Assembly (NCBI GenBank): GCA_900554635.1 | Contig: USHY01000025.1 | Span: 1 to 16,885 of the forward strand | Source of the DNA: an uncultured Clostridium sp. | Lineage (GTDB): Bacteria > Bacillota > Clostridia > TANB77 > CAG-508 | DNA length: 16,885 nt | Direction of reading: 5' to 3' | Shown: piece after piece, positions 7,255-14,612 of the stretch | Layout of the letters: each line of letters starts with the position of its first letter | Numbering within the stretch: the stretch's first letter is position 1 | Position numbers and translations under genes: made by a program | The notes under the pieces: model-generated | What the model was told of the DNA's origin: nothing | What the model saw: the letters and a program-made list of their open reading frames with translations, nothing else | Databases searched by the model: none

Positions 7255-9318
7255 CTAATTTTTAACTTCTTTCATTCCCATTGTTGTTTTACAAATTATT
7301 TTATCAAATATCATTAGGAATGCTGGTAATACTGTTATTACAACTACCATACTAATTAATGCGCCTCTAGACATTAATGTACATAGTGAACCAATCATTT
7401 CAATTTTTGAGTAAACACCTACTCCAAATGTTGCTCCAAAGAAGCATAAACCACTTGTTACTATTGAACTTATTGATGTTCCTAGTGCCTCATCTATTGC
7501 AGCTTTCTTGTCTTTTCCTTCTTTTCTAAGTGTTATATATTTTGTTGTTATTAATATTGCATAATCTATTGTTGCTCCAAGTTGTATTGTTCCTATTACA
7601 ATTGATGCTACGAATGGTAGGCTGGTATGTGTGTATGCTGGTATTCCCATGTTTATAAATATTGCAAATTCAATTATTGTAATTAATATTACTGGTAATG
7701 ATATTGATTTTAATACAAATATCATTATGATAAATATAATTGCTATTGAAACTGTGTTTACACTATTGAAATCGTGGTTTGCAATTTCAACTAAGTCTTT
7801 CATTAAAGGTCCTTCACCTGCTAAGATTGCATCTTTATCGTATTTCTTTATGATGTCATTTACCTTTGTTATTTGTTCGTTTAGCTCATCTGTTGCCATT
7901 TCATAATTTGAGTTGATCAATATTAATTGATATTTATCATTTTCAAAAACTGATTTAATATCATCTGAAAGCATTTCTTCTGGCAAGCTAGATAGTTTTG
8001 CATAGCTTAATGTCCATTCTATTCCATCTACATTTTCAATTTCTTCTAGCATTTCTTTTACTTTGTGTGTTGGAACACTTTTATCTATTAAAGCTATTTC
8101 AGTTGATACCATGTTGAATTTTTCTTTTAGCTCTGTGTTTGCTTCAATGCTTGGTAATGTTTTTGGTAATGATTTATCTAGGTTATAGTACACTTCTGTA
8201 TGTGTGTATCCCCATACTGCAAATGGTAGAACAATTACAAACACTGCAATTATTGTCCAGCGATGTTTAATATTGAAGTCTTTTAAATGTTTGAATTTTG
8301 GCATTATTTCTTTGTGTTTTGTTTTTTCTATTGATTTATCAAATGTAAGTATTAATGCTGGTAAAACTGTTACTACACAAATTAGTCCAAATAGCACACC
8401 TTTTGCCATAACTAAACCTATATCTTTTCCTAGTGTTAAGTTCATACTACATAATGCCAAGAAGCCTGCGATTGTTGTAAGTGAACTTCCTATTACAGAT
8501 ACGAATGTTTTTGAAATAGCTTGTGCCATTGCTTCTTCTTTATCTTGTGTCTTTTCTTTTTCAGCTATATAGCTGTGATATAGGAATATTGCAAAGTCCA
8601 TTGTTACACCTAATTGTAATACTGCACTTATGGCTTTTGTTATATATGATATTTCTCCTAGGAAAATGTTTGTTCCCATGTTGTATAGAATTGCTATTCC
8701 TATGTTTAGTAGTAAAAATACTGGTGCTACATAAGAATCAAGTGCTAATTGTAAAATTATGAAGCATAGAACCACTGCAATTGCTACATAAATTACAACC
8801 TCTGAATTAGATAAGTCTCTTGTATCTAATACTGTTGCTGACATTCCACTTATTTTACATTGTTTATCTGTCATACTTCTTAAAATTTCAATTGTTTCTA
8901 GTGTTTTGTCTGATGATATTCCTTCTTTAAATGTTACTAGAAGTGCTGTTGTTCCATCTTTATACACTTTGTCTTTGATATCATCTGGTATCATTTCTAC
9001 TGGAATGTTTGTTCCTAAAATATCTGAAACACCAACTACTTTTTCTACATTATCGGTGTTTCTAAATTTCTCCTCTAATTTTTTTATATCTTTTGTTTTC
9101 ATATTATCTAATAGCACTATTGAATATGAGCCCATGTTGAAATTGTTTTGCAATATATTTTGTCCTTGCATTGTTTCAATGTTTTCTGGAAGATATACTA
9201 AAATATCGTAGTTTACTCTAGTTGCTTTCATTCCAAGAAATGATGGGATTAATAATAATATTGCTATTATTAAGATTAATGTTTTGTTTTTACATATTTT
9301 TCTTGCAAAGTCTAACAT
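7255..9318 (-). CDS. RND-superfamily MMPL-type transporter
   Basis: 687 aa, a 12-helix RND/MMPL exporter built as two homologous halves. Each half has one helix, a large extracytoplasmic loop and a five-helix bundle: helix near 12-30, loop 31-170, helices 174-327, then helix near 354-370, loop 371-515, helices 522-672. The proton-relay aspartates typical of the family lie in GVTMDFAIFL (Asp241) and GATIDYAILI (Asp585). MMPL proteins use the proton gradient to export lipids, glycolipids or drugs; the substrate here is unknown. The start is ATG 9318, because GAAAGGAG ends 8 bases upstream; the in-frame ATG at 9336 lies upstream of that site and would encode it. First gene of a leftward unit followed by the coupled coiled-coil secreted protein, and divergent from tetR with TetR-like operators on its promoter. 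Confidence 0.9.
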   Translation of the reverse strand: MLDFARKICKNKTLILIIAILLLIPSFLGMKATRVNYDILVYLPENIETMQGQNILQNNFNMGSYSIVLLDNMKTKDIKKLEEKFRNTDNVEKVVGVSDILGTNIPVEMIPDDIKDKVYKDGTTALLVTFKEGISSDKTLETIEILRSMTDKQCKISGMSATVLDTRDLSNSEVVIYVAIAVVLCFIILQLALDSYVAPVFLLLNIGIAILYNMGTNIFLGEISYITKAISAVLQLGVTMDFAIFLYHSYIAEKEKTQDKEEAMAQAISKTFVSVIGSSLTTIAGFLALCSMNLTLGKDIGLVMAKGVLFGLICVVTVLPALILTFDKSIEKTKHKEIMPKFKHLKDFNIKHRWTIIAVFVIVLPFAVWGYTHTEVYYNLDKSLPKTLPSIEANTELKEKFNMVSTEIALIDKSVPTHKVKEMLEEIENVDGIEWTLSYAKLSSLPEEMLSDDIKSVFENDKYQLILINSNYEMATDELNEQITKVNDIIKKYDKDAILAGEGPLMKDLVEIANHDFNSVNTVSIAIIFIIMIFVLKSISLPVILITIIEFAIFINMGIPAYTHTSLPFVASIVIGTIQLGATIDYAILITTKYITLRKEGKDKKAAIDEALGTSISSIVTSGLCFFGATFGVGVYSKIEMIGSLCTLMSRGALISMVVVITVLPAFLMIFDKIICKTTMGMKEVKN

Positions 9319-9339
9319 TTTTTTCTCTCCTTTCATTTA

Positions 9340-9352
9340 TGACTAACGGTCA
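9340..9352. promoter_or_regulatory. Operator O1 (TGAC-N5-GTCA)
   Basis: TGACTAACGGTCA. It covers the expected transcription start region of the transporter promoter and shares its half-sites with O2 and O3. Confidence 0.6.
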
Positions 9353-9360
9353 CTTTCTAT

Positions 9361-9389
9361 ATGTTACCACTTTTATGACCATTGGTCAA
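9361..9389 (-). promoter_or_regulatory. Promoter of the MMPL transporter unit
   Basis: Minus-strand TTGACC (9389-9384), 17 bases, TAACAT (9366-9361). The -35 overlaps the palindrome O2, and O1 lies just downstream of the -10, a layout that fits repression. Confidence 0.6.
9376..9388. promoter_or_regulatory. Operator O2 (perfect 13 bp palindrome)
   Basis: TGACCATTGGTCA is a perfect palindrome around the central T. It overlaps the -35 of the transporter promoter. Likely bound by the adjacent TetR protein (inference). Confidence 0.7.
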
Positions 9390-9427
9390 TAGGTTTATCA
9401 AAAAAATTTGATTTTCTTTTAAATATA

Positions 9428-9456
9428 TTGACTAAGTGTCATTTTTATGCAATAAT
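9428..9456 (+). promoter_or_regulatory. Promoter of tetR
   Basis: TTGACT (9428-9433), 17 bases, AATAAT (9451-9456). The -35 is overlapped by operator O3, which suggests autoregulation. The leader to ATG 9476 would be only about 13 bases. Confidence 0.5.
9429..9441. promoter_or_regulatory. Operator O3 (TGAC-N5-GTCA)
   Basis: TGACTAAGTGTCA, with the same TGAC and GTCA arms and spacing as O1 and O2. It sits on the -35 of the tetR promoter. Confidence 0.55.
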
Positions 9457-9475
9457 GATGTTGGATGTGATTTTT

Positions 9476-10075
9476 ATGAGTATTAATAAAAATGATGAAA
9501 ATAGTAAAGAAAATAGACTTTTATCAAATGCTTTTAAACTTTTCACTGAGAAGGGTATTAAAGATACTTCTATTCAGGAAATCGTTGATAATGCTAATGT
9601 TGCTAAAGGTACTTTTTACTTATATTTTAAAGATAAGTATGAAATTAGAGATGTTTTGATTACCAAAAAATCAGAAAAGCTTTTTAGTGATGCTCTTGCT
9701 TCTCTTAGAAAGAACTATATTTCAAACTTTTCTGATCAGATTATTTATGTTATTAATTATGTAATTGATGAACTTAATAAAAATCAAATTCTTTTAAAAT
9801 TCATCTCTAAGAATTTGTCTTGGGGTGTTTACAATAAAACTTTGTGGACTATCTATGAGACTAATGAGGAAAAGGGCGATACTCTTTATGAGTTGTTTAT
9901 GAAAGGTGTTAAAGAGAATAATATTAAGCTTGAAAACCCTGAAGTTACTTTGTTTATGATTATTGAACTTGTAAGTTCTACTTGCTTTAACTCAATTTTA
10001 TATAAAGACCCACTTCCTATTGATGAGTTCAAACCGTTTTTGTATGAGGCTATTAGGAATATGATAAAGACATAA
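9476..10075 (+). CDS. TetR/AcrR-family transcriptional regulator
   Basis: 199 aa. The N-terminal TetR helix-turn-helix spans about residues 12-58, with the hallmark sequence TSIQEIVDNANVAKGTFYLYFKDKYEI (31-57); the remainder is a helical ligand-binding and dimerisation domain with no recognisable ligand signature. ATG 9476 is preferred over earlier in-frame starts (TTG 9428, ATG 9455 and 9458): the earlier ones would place the tetR -35/-10 and operator O3 inside the gene and have no ribosome binding site, whereas GGATGTGA lies just before 9476, although it is weak. Divergent from the MMPL transporter, so the probable target is the transporter unit plus itself, by way of the three TGAC-N5-GTCA sites between the genes. 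Ends at a bidirectional terminator. Confidence 0.9.
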   Translation: MSINKNDENSKENRLLSNAFKLFTEKGIKDTSIQEIVDNANVAKGTFYLYFKDKYEIRDVLITKKSEKLFSDALASLRKNYISNFSDQIIYVINYVIDELNKNQILLKFISKNLSWGVYNKTLWTIYETNEEKGDTLYELFMKGVKENNIKLENPEVTLFMIIELVSSTCFNSILYKDPLPIDEFKPFLYEAIRNMIKT

Positions 10076-10106
10076 AAAAAATTCCCCAAAACTGGGGGAT
10101 TTTTTA
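10075..10106. terminator. Bidirectional terminator between tetR and the AAA ATPase gene
   Basis: A-run, TTCCCCA (10082-10088), loop AAAC, TGGGGGA (10093-10099), T-run (10100-10105). One G-U or A-C position in the stem depending on strand. It serves both converging genes. Confidence 0.85.
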
Positions 10107-10111
10107 TTCGC

Positions 10112-11305
10112 CTATTTGTCTATTAACCACTCTAAAACATTTCTTACCACTATTCCCTCTTCATTAGATAGTGGTATTTTATCCATTGTTAAGATTATTT
10201 TTTCATAATTATCATTTATTTTTTGTAATGAATTTAACTCTCTTGTTAAAATTTTGTTTTCGTTATCTTTTAAAGTTTCACATACTTGAACATACCTTTT
10301 TCCTGTACTATCTATTGCAACAAAATCAACTTCAAAATCATCTACTTTTCCAATATATACATCATATCCCCTTCTTAGTAATTCAAGATATACCACATTT
10401 TCTAATATATGTCCTCTATCTCCAACTTTTCTCCCTAACATAAAATATCTTAATCCCAAGTCTGAAACATAATATTTTTCTCCTGTCTTTAAATATTGCT
10501 TCCCTTTTATATCATATCTATTTGCCTTATATAAAAAGAATGATTCGATAAAACCTTCTAAATATTTTTCGACTGTTCTAACATTTATGCTTCTTCCATC
10601 ACTTGTCATTGTATTGGCTATGCTGTTAGTTGAAATTAAATTTCCTATATTATCAAGTGCAAAATTTGCAACACTTTTTAACATTGCCTCATCTGTAATT
10701 CCTTTTCTTATCATTACATCCTTGATTATAACATCATTATATAGGCTACCAAGATATTTACCAATTTCGTTTTCTTCTAGTTTAGTAGCGTATGGAAAAG
10801 ATCCCATTGATATATATTTTTTATATAATTCCTCTAAGTCCTCTATGTTAAATGCTTCTTTATATTCTTTAAATGATAATGGTAACATTTTTATTTCAAC
10901 ATATCTTCCTGTTAATAGAGTAGACAGTTCTGATGATAATAGATTCGCATTTGAACCAGTAATATATAAATCAACATTTTTATTTATATACAAACTATCT
11001 GCAACTTTTTGAAACTCCGGAATTTTTTGTATTTCATCTATAAAAATATAATTCTTTTTGTTTTTCTGCAAATTGTTGTTTATATAATTGTATAAATCCA
11101 TATAATTTTCTATAAAGTTATATTGTAAATCTTCCAAATTAATATTAATTATTTGGTCTGATGAAATTCCATCTTCTACTAACATTTTTCTATACATTTC
11201 TAATAATGTGCTTTTTCCACATCTTCTTATTCCTGTAATAACTTTTATTAATTCTTTGTCTTTGAATTTTTTTAATTCTTTTAAATATTCTGGTCTTTGT
11301 ATCAT
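10112..11305 (-). CDS. AAA_14/DUF4143 family ATPase
   Basis: 397 aa. The N-terminal AAA+ domain has Walker A GIRRCGKST (25-33), Walker B YIFIDEI (86-92), and the family motif ITGSNANLLSSELSTLLTGR (115-134), which includes a sensor asparagine and arginine. The C-terminal DUF4143 region (about 185-385) includes YVSDLGLRYFMLG near 279 and LENVVYLELLRRGYDV (301-316). It then shows FEVDFVA (324-330) and YVQV, a layout reminiscent of a PD-(D/E)xK nuclease fold but with the expected E-x-K replaced by Q-V, so nuclease activity is doubtful. This family is widespread in gut Bacillota and Bacteroidota, often in many copies, with no settled function. Start ATG 11305 with AAGGAG 9 bases upstream. It is monocistronic, with its own promoter and a 29 bp palindrome beside it. 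Confidence 0.9.
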   Translation of the reverse strand: MIQRPEYLKELKKFKDKELIKVITGIRRCGKSTLLEMYRKMLVEDGISSDQIININLEDLQYNFIENYMDLYNYINNNLQKNKKNYIFIDEIQKIPEFQKVADSLYINKNVDLYITGSNANLLSSELSTLLTGRYVEIKMLPLSFKEYKEAFNIEDLEELYKKYISMGSFPYATKLEENEIGKYLGSLYNDVIIKDVMIRKGITDEAMLKSVANFALDNIGNLISTNSIANTMTSDGRSINVRTVEKYLEGFIESFFLYKANRYDIKGKQYLKTGEKYYVSDLGLRYFMLGRKVGDRGHILENVVYLELLRRGYDVYIGKVDDFEVDFVAIDSTGKRYVQVCETLKDNENKILTRELNSLQKINDNYEKIILTMDKIPLSNEEGIVVRNVLEWLIDK

Positions 11306-11336
11306 ATTTCACATCTCCTTTATCTTTATTATATTC

Positions 11337-11365
11337 ATTATACAATTTTTTATTCATTTTTGCAA
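11337..11365 (-). promoter_or_regulatory. Promoter of the AAA/DUF4143 gene
   Basis: Minus-strand TTGCAA (11365-11360), 17 bases, TATAAT (11342-11337). The -35 touches the arm of the palindrome at 11364-11392. Confidence 0.65.
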
Positions 11366-11392
11366 GTTTTTGTATTGATAATACAAAAACTT
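11364..11392. repeat. 29 bp perfect inverted repeat at the ATPase promoter
   Basis: Arms AAGTTTTTGTATT (11364-11376) and AATACAAAAACTT (11380-11392) around a GAT spacer, 13 of 13 matching. It lies immediately upstream of the -35 and overlaps it by two bases, so an operator is the simplest reading. A T-rich stretch follows on the + strand, but no + strand gene lies upstream that would need a terminator. Confidence 0.7.
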
Positions 11393-11426
11393 TTTATTTA
11401 GTTCCAGATTTTATTCTTTTTGAGAC

Positions 11427-11459
11427 AAAAAAACCCTCAAGTAAGTACATACTTGAGGG
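11427..11459 (-). terminator. Terminator of hsp20
   Basis: In the leftward transcript, CCCTCAAGTA (11459-11450), a 6-base loop and TACTTGAGGG (11443-11434) form a perfect 10 bp stem followed by seven T (11433-11427). Confidence 0.9.
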
Positions 11460-11470
11460 AGATAAATTTT

Positions 11471-11893
11471 TTATTCGCCTATTTCTATATATTTTTTACC
11501 TTCATCTAGTTTTTTTACATCTTCTTTAGGGAATGTAATTTCTAGAGTTCCGTTTTTGAAGCTTGCTTTGATGTCTTCTTCCTTTACGTTTTCTCCTGCA
11601 TAATAACTTCTTGAACATTCTCCGAAGAATCTTTCTTTGTGAATATAATTTCCATGATGCTCATTTTCTTCTTTGTGTTCTTCTCTTTTTGCTGTTACTG
11701 TTAAATATCCATCTGTTAAATCAATTTTAATGTCTTCTTTGTTATATCCTGGTAAGTCAATATCTAGCACATAATTGCCATCCTTTTCTCTTACATCAGT
11801 TTTCATTAATTTGTTTTCTTTTTTTGTAAAAAATGGTTCATTGAAAACCTCATCAAAAATATCAAAACCATTTCTTCTTGGTACCATCATCAT
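11471..11893 (-). CDS. Hsp20/alpha-crystallin family small heat shock protein
   Basis: 140 aa ATP-independent holdase that binds unfolding proteins under heat stress. The alpha-crystallin domain spans about residues 28-123 (MKTDVREKDGNYVLDIDLPGY at the start, NGTLEITFPK at 114-123), and the C-terminal tail carries an I-x-I type motif (IEI, residues 136-138) used for oligomer assembly. The short N-terminus with PRRNGFDIFDEVF is typical of bacterial members. ATG 11893 is chosen because AAGGAGG ends 8 bases upstream; two further ATG codons follow immediately (MMM). Its promoter carries a CIRCE-like element, so HrcA repression with heat induction is expected. It is monocistronic, with a strong terminator. 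Confidence 0.95.
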   Translation of the reverse strand: MMMVPRRNGFDIFDEVFNEPFFTKKENKLMKTDVREKDGNYVLDIDLPGYNKEDIKIDLTDGYLTVTAKREEHKEENEHHGNYIHKERFFGECSRSYYAGENVKEEDIKASFKNGTLEITFPKEDVKKLDEGKKYIEIGE

Positions 11894-11920
11894 AAGTCAT
11901 TCCTCCTTTACAAATTTTTT

Positions 11921-11939
11921 ATGTGTTGATACCACACAT
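11921..11939 (-). promoter_or_regulatory. Small hairpin in the hsp20 5' leader
   Basis: ATGTGT (11939-11934), a 7-base loop and ACACAT (11926-11921) on the minus strand. It lies upstream of the ribosome binding site and does not pair with it, so it may help mRNA stability rather than act as a thermometer. Confidence 0.35.
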
Positions 11940-11971
11940 CTTCTATTGTTATATTTCCCACTTGCGATTAT

Positions 11972-11999
11972 ATTATACACCTTTTTTTAGCAATGTCAA
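11972..11999 (-). promoter_or_regulatory. Promoter of hsp20
   Basis: Minus-strand TTGACA (11999-11994), 16 bases, TATAAT (11977-11972): consensus sigma-A elements inside and next to the CIRCE element. Confidence 0.8.
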
Positions 12000-12013
12000 T
12001 AGTAGAGTGCTAA
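11987..12013. promoter_or_regulatory. CIRCE (HrcA operator) upstream of hsp20
   Basis: TTAGCAATG (11987-11995), 9-base spacer, GAGTGCTAA (12005-12013). The CIRCE consensus is TTAGCACTC-N9-GAGTGCTAA: one arm matches 9 of 9, the other 7 of 9. It overlaps the hsp20 -35, so binding by HrcA (not in the window) would block transcription. Confidence 0.85.
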
Positions 12014-12039
12014 TTTTTTTAAAATTTTTTATCACTCTT

Positions 12040-12070
12040 TTTCAGGATATTTTCAGGTTTGTGGTATAAT
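12040..12070 (+). promoter_or_regulatory. ABC-operon promoter with tandem TTTCAGG repeats
   Basis: A perfect -10 TATAAT (12065-12070) has no good -35. Instead two direct TTTCAGG repeats (12040-12046 and 12051-12057), 11 bp apart, occupy the -35 region. That arrangement fits an OmpR-type response regulator acting as activator (inference). Confidence 0.5.
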
Positions 12071-12113
12071 ATATATTATGAATTTTTATGTTTAAAGAAA
12101 GTAGGTTTTTTAT

Positions 12114-12815
12114 ATGTCTTACATTGAGTTTAAAGATGTTGTTAAGGAATATAAAATGGGAGATGTTGTGATTAAGGCTTTGGATAATACTAGTTTTAGT
12201 ATTGATAAGGGCGAATTAGTTGCTATTGTTGGGCCTAGTGGGGCTGGGAAGACTACTACTCTTAATATTTTAGGTGGTATGGATAGGGCAACTTCTGGGT
12301 CTGTTTTGGTAAATGAGAAGGAAATTACTTCTCTTACAAATAAGCAATTAATTCAATATAGAAGAAATGATATTGGGTTTGTTTTTCAATTTTATAATTT
12401 AGTTCAAAATTTAACTGCTAAAGAGAATGTTGAGCTTGCTACTCAGCTTTGCTCAGATGCTTTAAATGTTGATGAGATTTTGGATAAAGTTGGTTTAAGG
12501 GATAGAAAAGATAATTTTCCTTCACAACTTTCTGGTGGTGAACAACAAAGAGTTGCTATTGCAAGGGCTATTGCTAAAAACCCTAAACTTTTGCTTTGCG
12601 ATGAACCAACTGGTGCATTAGATTATAAAACTGGTAAACAAATTTTAAAATTACTTCAAGATACTTGCAGGCGTGAGAAAATGACTGTTGTTATAATCAC
12701 TCATAATACTGCAATTGCGCCAATGGCTGATAAAGTTATTCATTTTAAGAATGGTACTGCTGAAAAGATTGTTATAAACGAAAAACCAATTTCAATTGAT
12801 AAAATAGAATGGTAG
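12114..12815 (+). CDS. ABC transporter ATP-binding protein (MacB/LolD-type)
   Basis: 233 aa nucleotide-binding subunit with every key motif: Walker A GPSGAGKT (40-47), Q-loop FVFQFYNL (Gln92), signature LSGGEQQR (139-146), Walker B LLLCDEP (159-165) followed by TGALD, and H-loop His197 in IITHN. It belongs to the group that pairs with FtsX-fold permeases and works by mechanotransmission rather than direct transport (MacB, LolCDE, BceA-like), often for peptide, lipoprotein or antibiotic extrusion. ATG 12114 has a weak upstream site (AAAGTAGG). The ribosome binding site of the following permease (GGTAGGAG) overlaps its stop codon, so the two are coupled. Confidence 0.95.
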   Translation: MSYIEFKDVVKEYKMGDVVIKALDNTSFSIDKGELVAIVGPSGAGKTTTLNILGGMDRATSGSVLVNEKEITSLTNKQLIQYRRNDIGFVFQFYNLVQNLTAKENVELATQLCSDALNVDEILDKVGLRDRKDNFPSQLSGGEQQRVAIARAIAKNPKLLLCDEPTGALDYKTGKQILKLLQDTCRREKMTVVIITHNTAIAPMADKVIHFKNGTAEKIVINEKPISIDKIEW

Positions 12816-12826
12816 GAGTATGCAAA

Positions 12827-14611
12827 ATGATGAAAAAATCTTTGTTCAAGAATAATTTAAAGTCAATTCATAAAACAAGAAGAAGGTTTATTTCTATACT
12901 AGTTATGGCATTCTTAGGAGTTGGCTTTTTTGCAGGTCTTGTGGCTACAAGCCCTGATATGCTAGATAGCTTAGATAAATACGCGGATTCTAGCAATTTA
13001 TATGATATAAATATAATATCTACTTTAGGTTTAACGGATGATGATATTACAGCCTTGCAAGCTTTAAATGGAGTTGAGAATGCTTATGGAATTCAAACCA
13101 AAGACTCCATATCTAAAATTGATGATAAAGAAAGTATTTGTAAGGTAATTGAATATAATGAAAATGTTAATACTCCAGTTATAGTTGCAGGAAGGAATAT
13201 TGAAAATGAAAACGAATGCTTAATAGACCCTGCTGTTGTTCGTACTGGAAAAGGTGTAGAAGAATATATTGGGAAAAAAATCATTTTAGAAAATGATGAT
13301 TTAGATTCAAACGACAACCCAATTTTTACTCAAAAGGAATTTGAAATAGTAGGAATTGCCGAAACACCAGTATATATATCTAATGAGCGAGGCAACACAA
13401 GTATTGGTAATGGTACAGTTTCATTTTATATCTTCACAAAAGATGTAATTAATATGGACTATTACACAGGCGTTTATGTAACTGCAAAAGGTGCTAAAGA
13501 AACTGTTACAAATAGTGATGAATATTTATCTATTATAAACTCTGTAACAAGCGAAATTGAAGCTATTAAAGAGACAAGAGAAAATGCTAGATATCAGTCT
13601 TTAGTAGATGAAGCAACTACAAAAGTTAATGATGCTCAAAAAGAATTTGATGATAAAAAACAAGATGTTGAAGCTGAATTACAAGATGCGGAAAACCAAA
13701 TTAAAAATGCTGAAAATCAAATTGCATCATCTGAGAGAAAAATTCAAAATGGAGAAAAAGAATTAAACACTCAGATAGAACAAGCAAATGCACAATTTGC
13801 AAGTGCTAAAACTCAACTTGAAAATGCAGAAAAACAGCTTGAAGTAGCTCCTTTAGAAGATACTGTAAAAGAAGCCCAAAAAGCTGAACTTTTAAAGCAA
13901 AAACAAGCATTAGAAACTTCTCAAAAAGAGGCTGAAGCTAAGTTTGAACAAGCAAGAACTGAAATAGCAAATAACAAAGCTGAAATTAGAAAGGCCAAGT
14001 CTAAGCTATCTAGCAGTAAAGCTGAATTTGAGGATAAAAAGCAAGAAGCTCAAGATAAATTAAATGAAGCCCAAACAAAAATTGATGATGCAAAAAATGA
14101 AATTTCAAAAATTGAAAAATGCAAATGGTACATTCAAGATAGGCTTGATAACTCTGGATATAACAACATTTTTGATGCAATAAAAACAATGTCTAACATC
14201 TCAAAAATGTTCCCAGTAATCTTCTACATTGTTGCAGTTTTAATAAGCTTAACATCAATGACAAGAATGATTGAAGAAGAAAGAATAGAAATTGGAACTC
14301 TAAAGGCACTTGGATACACAAATGTTCAAATCATTTCAAAATACATTATTTACTCTTTACTCGCTTGCATAATTGGTGGAACTTTTGGAATGGTAGTTGG
14401 CTTATATCTACTTCCAAACATAGTATGGGCTTTGTATTCAATGATTTACAACATTCCAAAATTCTACTGTAGCTTTAGGTTTGATATAGGACTGCTTGGA
14501 ATAATTATCTCATTTATTTGCATTGGTGGAGCAACAGTTTTAGTTGCAATAAATGAACTAAAACAAATGCCTTCAGTTTTAATGAGACCAAAACCACCAA
14601 AGAAACGGTAA
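12827..14611 (+). CDS. FtsX-type ABC permease, N-terminal part of a frameshifted gene
   Basis: 594 aa. Basic N-terminus and first helix (about 20-40), extracytoplasmic MacB-like region (about 41-240), a long charged heptad-rich coiled coil (about 240-432), then an FtsX domain with helices near 461-480, 503-530 and 553-575 (MIEEERIEIGTLKALGYTN at the cytoplasmic loop). Related clostridial permeases carry a second FtsX module in the same chain. Here the frame ends at TAA 14609-14611 just after RPKPPKKR, while the expected continuation (KKILLERIPFIWKRFNFS) follows in the frame shifted by one base. ATG 12827 is chosen because GGTAGGAG (12811-12818) lies 8 bases upstream; the ATG at 12809 would place that site inside the gene. 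Coupled to the ABC ATPase. Confidence 0.85.
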   Translation: MMKKSLFKNNLKSIHKTRRRFISILVMAFLGVGFFAGLVATSPDMLDSLDKYADSSNLYDINIISTLGLTDDDITALQALNGVENAYGIQTKDSISKIDDKESICKVIEYNENVNTPVIVAGRNIENENECLIDPAVVRTGKGVEEYIGKKIILENDDLDSNDNPIFTQKEFEIVGIAETPVYISNERGNTSIGNGTVSFYIFTKDVINMDYYTGVYVTAKGAKETVTNSDEYLSIINSVTSEIEAIKETRENARYQSLVDEATTKVNDAQKEFDDKKQDVEAELQDAENQIKNAENQIASSERKIQNGEKELNTQIEQANAQFASAKTQLENAEKQLEVAPLEDTVKEAQKAELLKQKQALETSQKEAEAKFEQARTEIANNKAEIRKAKSKLSSSKAEFEDKKQEAQDKLNEAQTKIDDAKNEISKIEKCKWYIQDRLDNSGYNNIFDAIKTMSNISKMFPVIFYIVAVLISLTSMTRMIEEERIEIGTLKALGYTNVQIISKYIIYSLLACIIGGTFGMVVGLYLLPNIVWALYSMIYNIPKFYCSFRFDIGLLGIIISFICIGGATVLVAINELKQMPSVLMRPKPPKKR

Positions 14612-14612
14612 A
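14603..14612 (+). other. Frameshift site in the permease gene
   Basis: At AAACGGTAAA the first frame reads K-R-stop. Skipping one base (for example the C at 14606) gives K-G-K-K-I-L-L-E, joining the two permease halves in the way such proteins normally read. Confidence 0.75.

Noticed and set aside
9428..9475. N-terminal extension of the TetR protein from TTG 9428
   Set aside because: It would place the tetR promoter and operator O3 inside the gene, and it lacks a ribosome binding site.
10112..11305. AAA/DUF4143 gene as half of a toxin-antitoxin or defence pair
   Set aside because: It is monocistronic with its own promoter and terminator, and no partner gene is present, so nothing in the window supports this.
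11894..11970. RNA thermometer (ROSE or fourU) in the hsp20 leader
   Set aside because: The leader hairpin at 11921-11939 does not involve the AAGGAGG ribosome binding site, and no U-run pairs with it. Control by CIRCE explains heat regulation.
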